From the NCBI RefSeq assembly GCF_026642255.1, contig NZ_CP113264.1, positions 3,348,001 to 3,412,000 on the forward strand: a stretch of DNA of 64,000 nucleotides. The letters are read 5' to 3'. The translations under genes and the position numbers were made by a program. The notes below the pieces were generated by a model. The model was not told the origin of the DNA. It saw nothing but the letters and a program-made list of their open reading frames with translations, and ran no database searches. Source of the stretch: Streptomonospora nanhaiensis (GTDB taxonomy: Bacteria > Actinomycetota > Actinomycetes > Streptosporangiales > Streptosporangiaceae). This document shows positions 1-9,469 of this stretch, piece after piece. Positions within the stretch are counted from its first letter, which is position 1; each line of letters opens with the position of its first letter.

Positions 1-104
1 GGCGGGTGCGCACTCCCCCGGCGGGTGCGGAGCCGTGCCCCTCCCCCCTCGGGGGGCCGGTGTGCCGGAGCGGGGCCCGCCCGGCGCGGTGAGCCGGGCG
101 CGGG

Positions 105-1523
105 TCAGCGCCAGGTGGGTCCCCAGTTGGCGCTCTTGGACACCCCGGGCGGCAGGGGCGGCAGGATCCCGGTGCCGGGGGTCCCGGGGCGCCGGCCGGC
201 CCGGCCGGGGGGCTCGGGCGCGGGGTCGGCGGACGGTGTGGGCGGTGCGGGCTCCGCAGGGCGCGGCCCGGCCGGGGGCCGGGTGTCCGGCGTCGGCAGG
301 GGCGGCACGGGGAAGGGCTCGGTCCACGGTTCGGCCGGGGGTGCGGCGGGGGTCGGGGCCGGTGCGGGCGCCTCCTCGGCCAGGAAGCCGCGCACGCGCC
401 CGGGCTCGGGTTCGTCCACGGCCAGGACGGGTTCGGGGATGGGGGTGTGCTCGCCCTCGTCGTCGCTGGGGATGGCGGGTTCGGCCGGGGCGACGCGCTT
501 CCACCACAGGGCGGCCTCCTCCCGGGGCAGTTCGGACTCCACCTCCAGCCATCCGCGGACCTGGGGGTGGCGCCGTCCGGCGTTCCAGGAGCGGGGGTAG
601 GGCTGTTCGTCCAGGACCAGGACGGGTTCGCCGTCGACGGTGGGGATCTCGGCGGGCACGCCCTCGTTCCAGACCCAGGTGCCGTCGTGGGCGACCAGGT
701 TCCACCAGCCGCGCACGGTCTGGGCGGCGGGGTCGGGGTCGCTGTCGCGGAAGGCGGCGACCCAGCGCGGGTCGGGCGGGTCCCCGGCCAGCCCCTGGCC
801 GCGGGGGCCGACGAGGGCGTCGGCGAGCAGGGTGTGGAGCTGGAAGTTGTCGCCGATGCCGTCGAAGAGGACGCGGAAGGCGCGCTGGGAGTGGCGGTCC
901 ATGACCAGGGCGCTGGTGGCCTCGGTCATGCGCAGCAGGGCGCGGACCTCGTCGAACTCGTTGAGCAGGTCGCTGAGCTGGTTGGCGATGGCCATGAGTT
1001 CGGCGTGCAGGGAGGGTGTGCGGCGTACCAGGGCGCGCACGGAGGCCTCGCCGAGCATGGTGCGGGCGGCCAGGCCGTGGCGGCGGATGGTCCACCAGCA
1101 CATGGTGGCGTTGGGGGCGTCGGTGCCGAGTTCGGCGGCCACGCGGGCCTCGGCGTCGGCGGTCACGGAGTCGGGGTCGGGGGGCGGGCCGCCGCCGGTG
1201 CGCTCCCAGGCGCGGACGAAGACGATGGCGCCCTTGCCCATGGTGCGCAGGCGGTGCAGGACCTCGGGGCCGGTGGGGCCGGGGTCGGTGCCCATCTCGA
1301 CGAGGGCTCCGGCGACCACCGACAGGTCGGCGATGATGCCGGGGGCGGCGTGGTCCCCGGAGAGGAGGGGGGCCAGGGCCTCCAGGGCGAGTTCGCGCTC
1401 GGAGGCGGGGATGCGGGAGGCGAGTACGTAGACCGTGTGCACCGCCGGGGGGAAGTGGCGGGGGTCCGTGGCGACTGAGGCGTCGATCAGCTGCTGGAAC
1501 GCCCTGCGAAACTCGTCGACCAT
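105..1523 (-). CDS. Hypothetical protein with Pro-rich C-terminus
   Basis: This 472-residue protein belongs to no family I recognise. The start at 1523 is chosen because an AAGGGGA ribosome site lies a few bases upstream; the frame stays open 25 codons further but without a ribosome site. The first ~270 residues look alpha-helical. Around residues 270-330 there are Trp-rich stretches such as GWWNLVAHDGTWVW. The last ~110 residues are low-complexity Pro/Ala/Glu. It has no signal peptide or membrane segment, so it is probably cytoplasmic. It lies just downstream of the recombinase gene on the same strand, separated by a comparatively AT-rich 135-base gap that probably holds its own promoter. 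Confidence 0.75.
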   Translation of the reverse strand: MVDEFRRAFQQLIDASVATDPRHFPPAVHTVYVLASRIPASERELALEALAPLLSGDHAAPGIIADLSVVAGALVEMGTDPGPTGPEVLHRLRTMGKGAIVFVRAWERTGGGPPPDPDSVTADAEARVAAELGTDAPNATMCWWTIRRHGLAARTMLGEASVRALVRRTPSLHAELMAIANQLSDLLNEFDEVRALLRMTEATSALVMDRHSQRAFRVLFDGIGDNFQLHTLLADALVGPRGQGLAGDPPDPRWVAAFRDSDPDPAAQTVRGWWNLVAHDGTWVWNEGVPAEIPTVDGEPVLVLDEQPYPRSWNAGRRHPQVRGWLEVESELPREEAALWWKRVAPAEPAIPSDDEGEHTPIPEPVLAVDEPEPGRVRGFLAEEAPAPAPTPAAPPAEPWTEPFPVPPLPTPDTRPPAGPRPAEPAPPTPSADPAPEPPGRAGRRPGTPGTGILPPLPPGVSKSANWGPTWR

Positions 1524-1658
1524 GGGTCCGTCCCCTTTCTTACGCAACCAACCTAATGTCTCATCAGGGAAGGATCGCACTTTAACGGGTGATTTCATGT
1601 GCTGCTGGTGGGTTTGTTGACGTTTTGAGACGCCAGGGGCGTAAGGGCCCCGGGAGGC

Positions 1659-2933
1659 TCACAGCCCCAGTCGTGTGACCGCGTTGTCCTCCAGCGGGTT
1701 GGCGGTGCGGATGTAGTCGTGCACGGTGCGCGGGTTGGTCCACCGGCCCTGGCGCATGATCTCGCGGTCGGTGGCCCCGCCCAGGGCCGCCTGGGTGGCG
1801 AACCCCGCCCTCAGGGAGTGGCCCCCGAAGTCGTCGGGGTCCAGACCGGCCCGCTCGGCGTAGCGTTTGACCAGCTCGTTCACCGCCCGCCCCGACATCG
1901 CCCGCTCCCCCACCCGGCCGTGCCGGGTGACCGTGGGCAGCAGCGGGCGCTCGGAGCCGTCGGCCAGGTCGGTGCCCCGCCAGCCCTGGCACCGGTGCGC
2001 CGGCGAGGCCGTGGCCGCCGTCCCCTCCACCAGGGCCCGCACCGCCTGCGGCCCGCCGTCGCGGCGCGCCTCCAGCACCTGGGACCAGTCGGCCAGCGCG
2101 CACACCGGGCAGGTGTGGCGGTGGCGGCCCCGGGGCAGCGCCACGACCTGGCCGTGGCGCCCCTCCTGGTCGGTCTTGGTCGAGCCCAGCCGCACCACCA
2201 GGGCCGGGGTGCCGGTGGAGGCGTCGGTGCGCACCGCCACGTCGTCGAAGGTGAGCGCGGCCAGCTCGGCGCGGCGCAGCGCACCGGCGAACCCGGTCAG
2301 CAGCAGCACCGTGTCCCTGCGGCGGCAGACCCCGCCGGGGAAGCCGTCGGCGGGGCGCACCGCGAGCAGGGACTCCAGTGTGGAGAGCACCACCGGGTCC
2401 TTGCGGCGCGGCCGGCTCCTGCGGGTGCGGCGGATGCCGCGCAGCGTCATCCGGACCACCTCGGCGCGGGTGGGCGTCTCCAGGCCGTGGGCGCCGTGGA
2501 CGGCGGCGATGGCCGCGGAGCGCCGTTCGATGCTGGAGGGGGCCAGCGCCCACCCGGAGCCGTCCCCGGTGCGGGCCTGGGCGCAGGCGGCCAGGTAGAC
2601 GGCCACGTCGACCGGGTCGGCCGGGAGCGACTGGCGGTGCTCGGCCAGGCACCAGGCGGTGAAGGAGGTCCAGTCGGCGCGGTAGGCGCGCAGGGTGTTG
2701 GGCGACTGGGCGCTGGCCAGGTACCGGCCCAGGGCGCGGGCCTGTTCGTCGTCGAAGCGCTCGCGGACCCGGGCCAGGGCGCGGGTGTCCACCAGGACGC
2801 TGTGGGTGACGCGCTCCAGGCGGGCGCGCACGGTCGCGGGCAGGGCGGCCTCGTCGGCCGGTTCGGGGTCCTGGGAGGGGGTGGGTGTGTTCACGGTTAT
2901 CCATGATGGCCCAGGCGCGGGTGCGGGCGGCAC
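1659..2933 (-). CDS. Tyrosine recombinase (phage-type integrase)
   Basis: A site-specific recombinase of the lambda-integrase class. An N-terminal SAM-like core-binding domain spans about residues 35-165 and the catalytic domain about 175-415. Catalytic residues are visible: Arg in GALRRAEL (~220), Lys in STKTD (~253), His and Arg in GHSLRAGF (~372/375), Trp in GRWTN (~398) and Tyr in VHDYIR (~407). A CPVC insert (~275) interrupts the catalytic domain. The set looks intact, so the enzyme is probably active. The start is unsure: GTG at 2933 or GTG at 2894, neither with a good ribosome site. I see no excisionase, phage or conjugation genes nearby, so it could be a relic of an element or a housekeeping recombinase. 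Confidence 0.85.
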   Translation of the reverse strand: MPPAPAPGPSWITVNTPTPSQDPEPADEAALPATVRARLERVTHSVLVDTRALARVRERFDDEQARALGRYLASAQSPNTLRAYRADWTSFTAWCLAEHRQSLPADPVDVAVYLAACAQARTGDGSGWALAPSSIERRSAAIAAVHGAHGLETPTRAEVVRMTLRGIRRTRRSRPRRKDPVVLSTLESLLAVRPADGFPGGVCRRRDTVLLLTGFAGALRRAELAALTFDDVAVRTDASTGTPALVVRLGSTKTDQEGRHGQVVALPRGRHRHTCPVCALADWSQVLEARRDGGPQAVRALVEGTAATASPAHRCQGWRGTDLADGSERPLLPTVTRHGRVGERAMSGRAVNELVKRYAERAGLDPDDFGGHSLRAGFATQAALGGATDREIMRQGRWTNPRTVHDYIRTANPLEDNAVTRLGL

Positions 2934-3036
2934 CGCGACGCACGGGGGCGTGCGGGGGTGGTGGCTGGTGTGCCGGGTGTCCTCAGCGCCGCCGGTCCGG
3001 TCCCGCGCGCGGGTGCGGTGTGGCGGGGGCCACGGC

Positions 3037-3543
3037 TCAGCCGCCGAAGTGGGCGCGCAGGGCGTCCCACAGCTCGGCGGGCGGCATGACCCACAGCAGG
3101 GGCGCCGCGGACAGGACCAGGGCGGCCGTGAACCCGATCGCGGCGATCCTGCGGCGCAGCACCAGGGCGGTGACGGCGCCGCCCGCCGGGACGCCCAGGG
3201 CCAGGACCAGGACCCACACCAGGGCGTTGCCGACCGCGTCCATCGCCTCCTGCGGCGCCGGGGCGGTGGGGTCGGCCGCGGCCACGGCGGCGTCCTGCAG
3301 GTCCATGGCCGTGAACAGCAGGTTGGCCAGGGCCAGGAAGGTGCCCAGGGCCCACACCAGGGTCAGCACCACCCACAGCAGGGTGATCCTGCGGTCGGGC
3401 GGGTCGGCCACGACCACCGGGGTGCGGCTGATCCTGCCCTCGGTGCGCGCCGGGGGCGCGTCGGCCTCCCGCGTGCGGGGGGCGGCGGCGGACACGGGGG
3501 CGGTGGGCCGGTCCTTGCGGCGTTTGCGTTTTTTGGGTGACAC
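3037..3543 (-). CDS. Small membrane protein, basic N-terminus
   Basis: A 168-residue protein that opens with the very basic MSPKKRKRRKDR stretch and a disordered Pro/Ala segment of ~45 residues. Three or four hydrophobic helices follow (about residues 54-80, 105-130 and 135-152), so it is an integral membrane protein. The GTG start at 3543 has an AAGGA ribosome site. It belongs to no family I can name. It is followed on the same strand by the recombinase gene and preceded by another small membrane protein, so these genes may be co-transcribed. Confidence 0.7.
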   Translation of the reverse strand: MSPKKRKRRKDRPTAPVSAAAPRTREADAPPARTEGRISRTPVVVADPPDRRITLLWVVLTLVWALGTFLALANLLFTAMDLQDAAVAAADPTAPAPQEAMDAVGNALVWVLVLALGVPAGGAVTALVLRRRIAAIGFTAALVLSAAPLLWVMPPAELWDALRAHFGG

Positions 3544-3628
3544 GCGCCTGTCCTTGGTGGGGTGGGTTCGCTGGTCGCCGCACCCGGCCCGGGGTCCTCG
3601 CGGGCGGGCGCGGCCGGGAAGTCGGAGC

Positions 3629-3952
3629 CTACCCGCCCAGCGGGGTCAGGTGGATGGCCGACACGAACACCACGGGCCAGGCGAGCAGTGCCAGTGCCCA
3701 CAGGGCGGCTCTGCGGTCCCCGGCGACGGTGGCCACGGCGGCGGCCAGCAGGGGGATGCCGACGGCGGCGCCGAAGGCGAGGGTGAACCACTCGGCCGCC
3801 GAGCCGGCGTGGGAGTGGGCGTCGACGCCCATCAGGTAGCCCACGGGCCCCAACACCAGGGCGAACAGGGCGAGGACGGCGACGACGACGCGGATGCCGG
3901 TGGGGTGGCTGGTGTTGCGGCCACCGCCGGGGGCGGAGGGACGGTCAGACAC
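3629..3952 (-). CDS. Small membrane protein (~107 aa)
   Basis: The GTG at 3952 opens a 107-residue protein with three predicted membrane helices (about residues 22-42, 53-75 and 83-102). It has no recognised domain. The reading frame runs much further upstream, antisense through the neighbouring helicase gene, but that extension is Arg/Pro-rich noise. The real protein begins at VSDRPSAP, with a weak AAAGG site upstream. Third-position GC is high from here on. Function unknown. Confidence 0.6.
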   Translation of the reverse strand: MSDRPSAPGGGRNTSHPTGIRVVVAVLALFALVLGPVGYLMGVDAHSHAGSAAEWFTLAFGAAVGIPLLAAAVATVAGDRRAALWALALLAWPVVFVSAIHLTPLGG

Positions 3953-4152
3953 GGGGGCCGTGGTGCCTTTCGAGAACGGGGCGGCGGGCCAGGGCGTCGA
4001 CGGACGGGGGCATGCCCGGGCCCGGGGGCGCGGGGTGGGTGGGTCCGTCGGGGACGGCCCGCATCCGCCCGGGCGCGGGCGCGCCGGGTCGAGTGCGGTG
4101 CTGTGTAAAACGTACTCCACCTGGGGGGCGTCCGAAACCCGAGGGCGGGCCC

Positions 4153-7100
4153 TCAGGGCGTGGGGGGCCAGGGGCGGGCGCCCCCGACCAGGCCGGTGAA
4201 GGAGGCCAGCAGCCGGAGTTCGTCGATGCTGCGCGGGGCCGTGGTGAGCAGGTCGGGCGAGTGGACCACGGCCGCCAGGAGCTGGGCGCGCGAGAGGGCG
4301 ACGTTGAGGCGGTTGCGGTCCAGGACGAACGCGGTGCCGCGGCTGGCCTCTGCAGCGTTGGAGGTGGTCATCGAGCAGATGACGGCGGCGGCCTCCTGTC
4401 CCTGGAAGCGGTCGACGGTGCCCACCCGCACCCCCTCCAGTGCGGGGTCGGTGCGGGCCGCGGCGGCCAGGGCTCTGCGCAGGGCGCGCACCTGGAGGTT
4501 GTAGGGGGCCACCACCAGGATGTCCTCGCCGGTCAGGGGTCGCGGCTCCAGGCCGGGGCCGGGGGTGAGCTTGTCCTGGACCAGGCGGGTGGCGATCGCG
4601 ACGACGGCCTCGACCTCCTCGGGACTGTGGGTGGTGCGGCCGTGGTGGGTGACGGGCAGGGTGTACACGCCGGGGTCCAGGGCGGACAGGGCGCGTTCGG
4701 CGGTGGAGGGGTGGGCGTGCAGGCGGCCCTGGTAGGACAGGGCCGAGACGGTCGCGCACACGTCGGGGTGCATGCGGCGGGTCTGGTCCAGGAAGTAGCC
4801 GCGGGCGGGGTCGATGATCTGGCGTCCGGCCATGAGGTGCTGCAGGGCGGAGGCGTCGGCGCCCTCGCCGTGGGTGCCCTGGACGACCTGGGGCAGCTGC
4901 TGGGGGTCGCCGAGCAGGACGAGGTTGTGGGCGGCGGCGGAGACCGCGAGGGTGTCGGCCAGGGCGAACTGGCCGGCCTCGTCGATGATGAGCACGTCCA
5001 GGGGGTCGGCGATCATCGCGGCGTTGGACAGGGCCCAGGCGGTGCCGCCGATCAGGACGGGCTGGTTGTCGGCGGTGCGCTTGGCGCGCCAGCCCATCAG
5101 CGCCTGGGGGCTGGTGGGCTGGTCCCAGGGCAGGTCGGGGTCGACGGCGTCCTTGCCGCGGCCCTTGGCGCGTTTGGCGGCGGCCAGGGACACCCCGGCC
5201 TGTTCGGCGGCGCGCAGGGCGGCGCCCATGACGTTCTCCACGGCCTTGTGGCTGGTGGAGCACACACCCACGTTGCGGCCCTGGCGGGCCAGGTGGGTGA
5301 TGAGCTGGGCGGCCAGGTAGGTCTTTCCGGCGCCGGGCGGGCCCTGCACGGCCAGGTAGGAGCCGTCCAGGCGGTCCACGGCGGCGATGGTGGCGGCGAT
5401 GAGGTCGCCGCCGTGCTCGTCCGGGGAGGGCAGGGGGCCGGGGGGGCGAAGGCGGGGCGGGACGCGGCGCAGCACGTCCAGGCCGGGGTGGTGGGGCCAC
5501 CGGGGCAGGGCGGCGACGGCGGTGCGGGCGATCGACTCCAGCGCCCCGTCCTTGGGCTGGGGGTTGACGGGTGAGCCGGGCAGGACCGCCACGGGCGCGC
5601 GGGAGCGGGTGTCGTCGGGGTCGCTGGTCTCGGTGACGGTGAGCGTGTCGGCGTCGGCGCGGGCGACGTTGGCCGGTACGGCGGTGGCCGGCCTGCCCGG
5701 GGCGCCGGGGTAGAGCAGGTGGACGTCCTGGCCGGTGGTGAAGGGGTGGGGGTGGGCGGCGTCCAGGCGCATGGACAGCTCGCGGCGGGCCTTGCGCTGG
5801 CGGCCGGTGGGTTCGGCCCACTCCCCCGTGTGGACCTGCCAGGGCACGGCGCAGTCGGTGTCGGCCTCCAGGTCGGTCAGGGGGGCGCTGGTGCGGCGGT
5901 AGTGCTCGCGCCAGGGCGGCAGGTTCTCGCGCTGGTAGTAGCCGACCAGGGCGGCCAGGGAGGCGCGGGTGCGGTCCTCCTCGCCGCGCTCCTCGGCGGT
6001 GGCGGGCAGGTCCGCCAGGAGGGGTTCGGTCAGGGCGGCGTGGCGGGCGAGCTTCTCGGCGCGCTTGCGGGCGCGTTCGGCCTCCTCCTCGGTGAGTTCG
6101 AGCTGGACGGGGGGCCGGTCGGTGATGCCCTGGCGGACGCGGTGGTCCTCCAGCCAGTCGCGCAGGCGGGCGGTGGAGTGGCAGTCGTCGCGGTTGTAGG
6201 CGCCGATGTCGGCGAGCACCCGGGCGGCGCGGTCGTGGTCGCCGTGCTCGGCGGCGCGCAGGTAGGCGGCGTAGGCGTCGATGCTGGAGGTGGCGGTGGT
6301 GACGTCGCCGGAGCGGGCGGCGCCCAGGTAGAGGGGTTCGAGGTACTTGATGGAGTAGGAGCGCTGGGACACGCGCAGGCTCTTGCGGACCACCGTGTAC
6401 AGGTCCACGAGCCGGTTCTCGCGCAGGAGCCGGTTGACCTCCTCCTCGCGGGTGGCGAACTCGGAGCTGAGGTGTTTGAGCCGGTCCACCTCGTAGGAGG
6501 CGTAGTGGTAGACGTGGGCGTTCTCGTCGGCGTCGATGCGCGCGCAGGCGAAGTCGACGAAGTCCTCCAGGGCCTTCTTCTCCTGGGCGCGGTCGTGGGC
6601 CCAGAAGGTGTGGAAGGTCTCGGTGCCGTGCTCGTCCTCGGTGGTGGCGCCGAACAGGTACTCCAGGCCGCGTCCGCCGTCGCGGGAGTGGTAGGGGTAG
6701 CCCTCCATGTCGAAGAACACGTCGCCGGGGCTGGGGGCGGGCAGGGCGGCCAGGCCGTCGGGTGAGAAGACCTCGGCGGTGACGGTGCCCTGGGGGTTGT
6801 GGGGGGTGCGCGTGGTGTCCTGGCGGACCTGGAGGGCGGCCTGGGCGCGCAGCTGGTCGAAGGAGCGGCGGGGCAGGGTGGCGGGGCGCTGGTCGTCGCC
6901 GGCGCCGGCCAGGGCGTCGATGGTGTCCAGGCCGGCGTCGGTGAGTTTGGCGGCCTGGTCGGTGCGCAGCCCGGCGACCAGGGACAGGTGGCGGGCGGCG
7001 GTGCGCCCGCCCGAGCACCAGGTGCCGTAGCCGCAGCCCTCGCAGCCGGGGCGGGGTTCGCCCCAGGTGGGGGCGGGCAGGGCGGGGGGCTGGGCGAGCC

Positions 7101-7755
7101 GGTCCAGCAGGCGGGTGGTGACGGTGGTGAGGATGGGGGCGAAGTCGGCGGTGTCCAGGGTGTGGGTGTGGCCGTCGCCGGTGAGCAGGTGCATGCGGTC
7201 GGGGGTGCGGCCGGTGGCCACGGCGACGGCGTGGGCGTAGGCGGCGAGCTGGACGACGGCGCCGGGGCCGGGGCGGCGGGCGAGCTTGGTGTCCCAGGGT
7301 TCGTAGGACCAGGGGTCGGGTGCGGGGTCGCGGCGCTCGCCGGTGGCGGGGTCCAGGTCGGAGCGGATGAGGAAGTCGGCGCGGCCGTGGAAGGCCACGG
7401 CCGGGGCGGTGGGGGTGGCCGCGGTCAGGGGGTGGTGGAAGCTGCCCTGGTAGATGACGGGCGCCCCGGCGGCCATGGCCTGGGCGGTGGCGGTGGCTGC
7501 GGCCGCGAGGGAGGCGTCGTCGGCGCGGGGCTCCTCGATGCGCACGACCTCGCCGAACAGGGCGGTGAGCCGGTCGAGTTCGGCCTGCTCGTGGACGTGG
7601 CCGTGGTGGGCGACGAGGGGGTCGACCTTGTCGGGGGCGGGGGCGCCCTCCAGGCGGGCGGCCAGCGCGGTCTTGAGGGCGCTGCGGTGGTCGCACTCCA
7701 GGGTGTCGACGAGGTCGGTGGGCGAGACGACCCAGCCGGTGGTGGTGCGGAACAA
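4153..7755 (-). CDS. Cas4-like nuclease / RNase H-like exonuclease / SF1 helicase fusion (TM0106-type)
   Basis: A 1200-residue nucleic-acid enzyme with three modules. (1) Residues ~10-260: a RecB/Cas4-like PD-(D/E)XK nuclease with GRADFLI (Asp127), WDTK (Asp155/Lys157), VVQLAAY, and Cys21 plus CEGCGYGTWC (Cys238/241/247), which resemble the Fe-S ligands of Cas4/AddB-type nucleases. (2) Residues ~340-535: an RNase H-fold exonuclease-like domain, FFDMEG then YNRDDC. (3) Residues ~780-1190: a superfamily 1 helicase with Walker A GPPGAGKT (~803), Walker B IIDEAG, and motifs GDPQQLPQ, DRFQGQE and NVALSRA. This matches actinobacterial TM0106-family proteins, probably DNA repair or nucleic-acid processing. 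The TTG start at 7755 has GGGAG upstream. All catalytic motifs look intact. Confidence 0.85.
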   Translation of the reverse strand: MFRTTTGWVVSPTDLVDTLECDHRSALKTALAARLEGAPAPDKVDPLVAHHGHVHEQAELDRLTALFGEVVRIEEPRADDASLAAAATATAQAMAAGAPVIYQGSFHHPLTAATPTAPAVAFHGRADFLIRSDLDPATGERRDPAPDPWSYEPWDTKLARRPGPGAVVQLAAYAHAVAVATGRTPDRMHLLTGDGHTHTLDTADFAPILTTVTTRLLDRLAQPPALPAPTWGEPRPGCEGCGYGTWCSGGRTAARHLSLVAGLRTDQAAKLTDAGLDTIDALAGAGDDQRPATLPRRSFDQLRAQAALQVRQDTTRTPHNPQGTVTAEVFSPDGLAALPAPSPGDVFFDMEGYPYHSRDGGRGLEYLFGATTEDEHGTETFHTFWAHDRAQEKKALEDFVDFACARIDADENAHVYHYASYEVDRLKHLSSEFATREEEVNRLLRENRLVDLYTVVRKSLRVSQRSYSIKYLEPLYLGAARSGDVTTATSSIDAYAAYLRAAEHGDHDRAARVLADIGAYNRDDCHSTARLRDWLEDHRVRQGITDRPPVQLELTEEEAERARKRAEKLARHAALTEPLLADLPATAEERGEEDRTRASLAALVGYYQRENLPPWREHYRRTSAPLTDLEADTDCAVPWQVHTGEWAEPTGRQRKARRELSMRLDAAHPHPFTTGQDVHLLYPGAPGRPATAVPANVARADADTLTVTETSDPDDTRSRAPVAVLPGSPVNPQPKDGALESIARTAVAALPRWPHHPGLDVLRRVPPRLRPPGPLPSPDEHGGDLIAATIAAVDRLDGSYLAVQGPPGAGKTYLAAQLITHLARQGRNVGVCSTSHKAVENVMGAALRAAEQAGVSLAAAKRAKGRGKDAVDPDLPWDQPTSPQALMGWRAKRTADNQPVLIGGTAWALSNAAMIADPLDVLIIDEAGQFALADTLAVSAAAHNLVLLGDPQQLPQVVQGTHGEGADASALQHLMAGRQIIDPARGYFLDQTRRMHPDVCATVSALSYQGRLHAHPSTAERALSALDPGVYTLPVTHHGRTTHSPEEVEAVVAIATRLVQDKLTPGPGLEPRPLTGEDILVVAPYNLQVRALRRALAAAARTDPALEGVRVGTVDRFQGQEAAAVICSMTTSNAAEASRGTAFVLDRNRLNVALSRAQLLAAVVHSPDLLTTAPRSIDELRLLASFTGLVGGARPWPPTP

Positions 7756-8043
7756 CGCCCCTGCTCCCTGTGTGTCGGTGGTGGGTGGGTGCTGGGGATT
7801 GTGCCACGTCGAGGTGACGTGTGGGGTCTCACACGCGCGTGTGCCCCGCCACGGGGTGTCGGGGCGCGTCCGCGCCCGGCCGGGTCCGGCCCCTTCCGCG
7901 GCGGCCCCGCCGGGGCCGGTGACGCGAACGTGACGCGGGTCGGGGGAACCGGAGGGGCGCGGGGGGCGTCCTCCCCGGTGGTCGGCGCGGATCGGTCACC
8001 GGAAGAGGTGTCCGCACCGGCGGCCCGGAAGGAGTGGATCCCC

Positions 8044-8427
8044 ATGGTGTTCCCGCGGAGTCTTGCGGTGATCGGTGCGAACGCGCTGCTGGTGCTGGCG
8101 TCCTCGGCCTCGTGCGAGGTGACGTCGGGCAGCGGGGCCAGGTTCGCCACAACCTCCTGCCAGAGCCGGGACTGCGAGGTCACCGTCAGCGGGGACCAAG
8201 GCACCGGCGACCTGTGGGAGCAGGGGAACACGACGATCGGGTACCGCATCCTCCTGGCCGAGGACCAGGAGGCCGACGTGCGGGTGAGCGTGCAGGAGCG
8301 GGCGTACCGGGAGTCGGAGGAGGCCGTTCTGGTGCCCGGGGACTCCGCCGAGGTGGGCGGCTACACCGTCACCTACGTCGAGCACACCGGCGACGCCGCC
8401 ACCTTCGACTTCACCTGGCAGGACTGA
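8044..8427 (+). CDS. Small secreted protein, possibly a lipoprotein
   Basis: A 127-residue protein with a strong AAGGAG ribosome site nine bases before the ATG. The N-terminus has one Arg, a hydrophobic core and then SSASC with Cys24. That could be a lipobox, although the -3 position is Ser rather than the usual Leu. The mature part has two more Cys (TSCQSRDC), which could form a disulfide, and reads like a small beta-sandwich ending in DFTWQD. No family recognised. The gene stands alone and converges with the RlpA-like gene across a strong hairpin. Confidence 0.75.
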   Translation: MVFPRSLAVIGANALLVLASSASCEVTSGSGARFATTSCQSRDCEVTVSGDQGTGDLWEQGNTTIGYRILLAEDQEADVRVSVQERAYRESEEAVLVPGDSAEVGGYTVTYVEHTGDAATFDFTWQD

Positions 8428-8546
8428 GCCGGGGCCCTCCCGCTGCGGCGGTCCGCTGCGGGCGGTGGCGGGGCCGCCCGGCTCGCGGGGGCCGGGACGG
8501 GGCCGTCGGGGCCGCTGCGGTGGCGGTCGGGCCGGGGCGCAGACGG

Positions 8547-8582
8547 GTGCGCCCCGCCCCGGGGTGTCGGGGCGGGGCGCAC
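8547..8582. terminator. Bidirectional hairpin terminator
   Basis: A perfect 14-bp inverted repeat (8547-8560 with 8569-8582) around an 8-base loop lies between two convergent genes that end at 8427 and 8605. There is no T-tract, which is normal for high-GC actinomycetes. Confidence 0.75.
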
Positions 8583-8604
8583 GGGGTCCGTGTGGAAGGG
8601 GCGG

Positions 8605-9318
8605 CTAGCCGACGACCTGCCATTCGACCTGGCCGACACCGGCCCCGGTGCCGATGATCTGGTCGAAGGCGGCCGTGGACAGGTCCAGGCAGCGGCCGTC
8701 GATGTAGGGGCCGCGGTCGTTGATGCGCACGGTCACCGACTTGCCGTTGCTGGGGTTGGTGACCTGGACCTGGGTGTTGAACGGCAGGGTCTTGTGCGCG
8801 GCCGTCATGGCGCTGGGGTCGAAGGTCTCGCCGTTGGCCGTGGAGTTGCCCGCCAGGTCGGCGCCGTAGAAGGAGGCCTGGCAGGTGCCGCCGTCGCCGG
8901 AGGCCTCGCCTCCCCCGCCGCCGGTGTCGGCCTCGGGCTCCTCGGCCTCCTCCTCTTCCTCGGGTTCCTCCAGGACGTCGGAGGCGTCGGTGCTGGTGCT
9001 CTGGGTGGCGGAGGTGACGGCCTCCTGGGCCCGCTGGAGGGCGTCCTCCCCCGCCTGGGGCGCGGCGCCCTCGGCGACCAGGGGGTCGGGGTCGGCCTCG
9101 GGGATCCCGGCGGCGTTGGCGGCCGTCTCGGGGTCGGCGCCGGAGGCGATGACGGCCGCGGTGGCGGTCCCTCCCACGAGCAGGGTCAGACCCGTGGCCG
9201 AGGCCAGGATCATGGTGCGCTTGCGTCGGCTGCGCTTGGCGGCGACGCGGGGGCCGACGGCGGGGGCGTCGGTGCGGTCGTCTTCGACCGGCGGGGTCTG
9301 GGGCTCGTGTTTGCCCAC
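8605..9318 (-). CDS. RlpA-like double-psi beta-barrel cell-wall protein
   Basis: A 237-residue membrane-anchored or secreted protein. A cytoplasmic basic segment (KRSRRKR, ~28-34) precedes one hydrophobic helix (~36-57). A long acidic, Ser/Gly-rich linker runs to ~150, and a C-terminal RlpA-like double-psi beta-barrel follows (~153-237), with ASFYG at its start and the conserved DRGPYIDGRCLDLS. Such domains act on or bind peptidoglycan; some RlpA proteins are lytic transglycosylases. The GTG start at 9318 has an AAGGA site. A GTAAC direct repeat lies ~150 bases upstream, suggesting control by an OmpR-type regulator. Confidence 0.85.
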   Translation of the reverse strand: MGKHEPQTPPVEDDRTDAPAVGPRVAAKRSRRKRTMILASATGLTLLVGGTATAAVIASGADPETAANAAGIPEADPDPLVAEGAAPQAGEDALQRAQEAVTSATQSTSTDASDVLEEPEEEEEAEEPEADTGGGGGEASGDGGTCQASFYGADLAGNSTANGETFDPSAMTAAHKTLPFNTQVQVTNPSNGKSVTVRINDRGPYIDGRCLDLSTAAFDQIIGTGAGVGQVEWQVVG

Positions 9319-9469
9319 GGCGGAGTCCTTACGAACGGGAACAGGGCGTGGCGGCCCGCTCCTGGTGCGGGGTGTGTGCGACGCCCCGGACGGGTGCGGG
9401 AGGGCGTGGCACGGGCGCGGAGCCGGGACCGCCGGTGGCGGTGCACGGGGTCTGGGCGCAGAGCTTAGG

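Noticed and set aside
3629..7807. A 1392-residue antisense frame opposite the nuclease-helicase gene
   Set aside because: It is Arg/Pro/His-rich shadow sequence over a gene with intact catalytic motifs; only its last 107 codons form a plausible protein.
1..8000. An integrated prophage or ICE driven by the recombinase
   Set aside because: No phage, replication or conjugation genes, no tRNA and no direct-repeat attachment pair are visible in the window.
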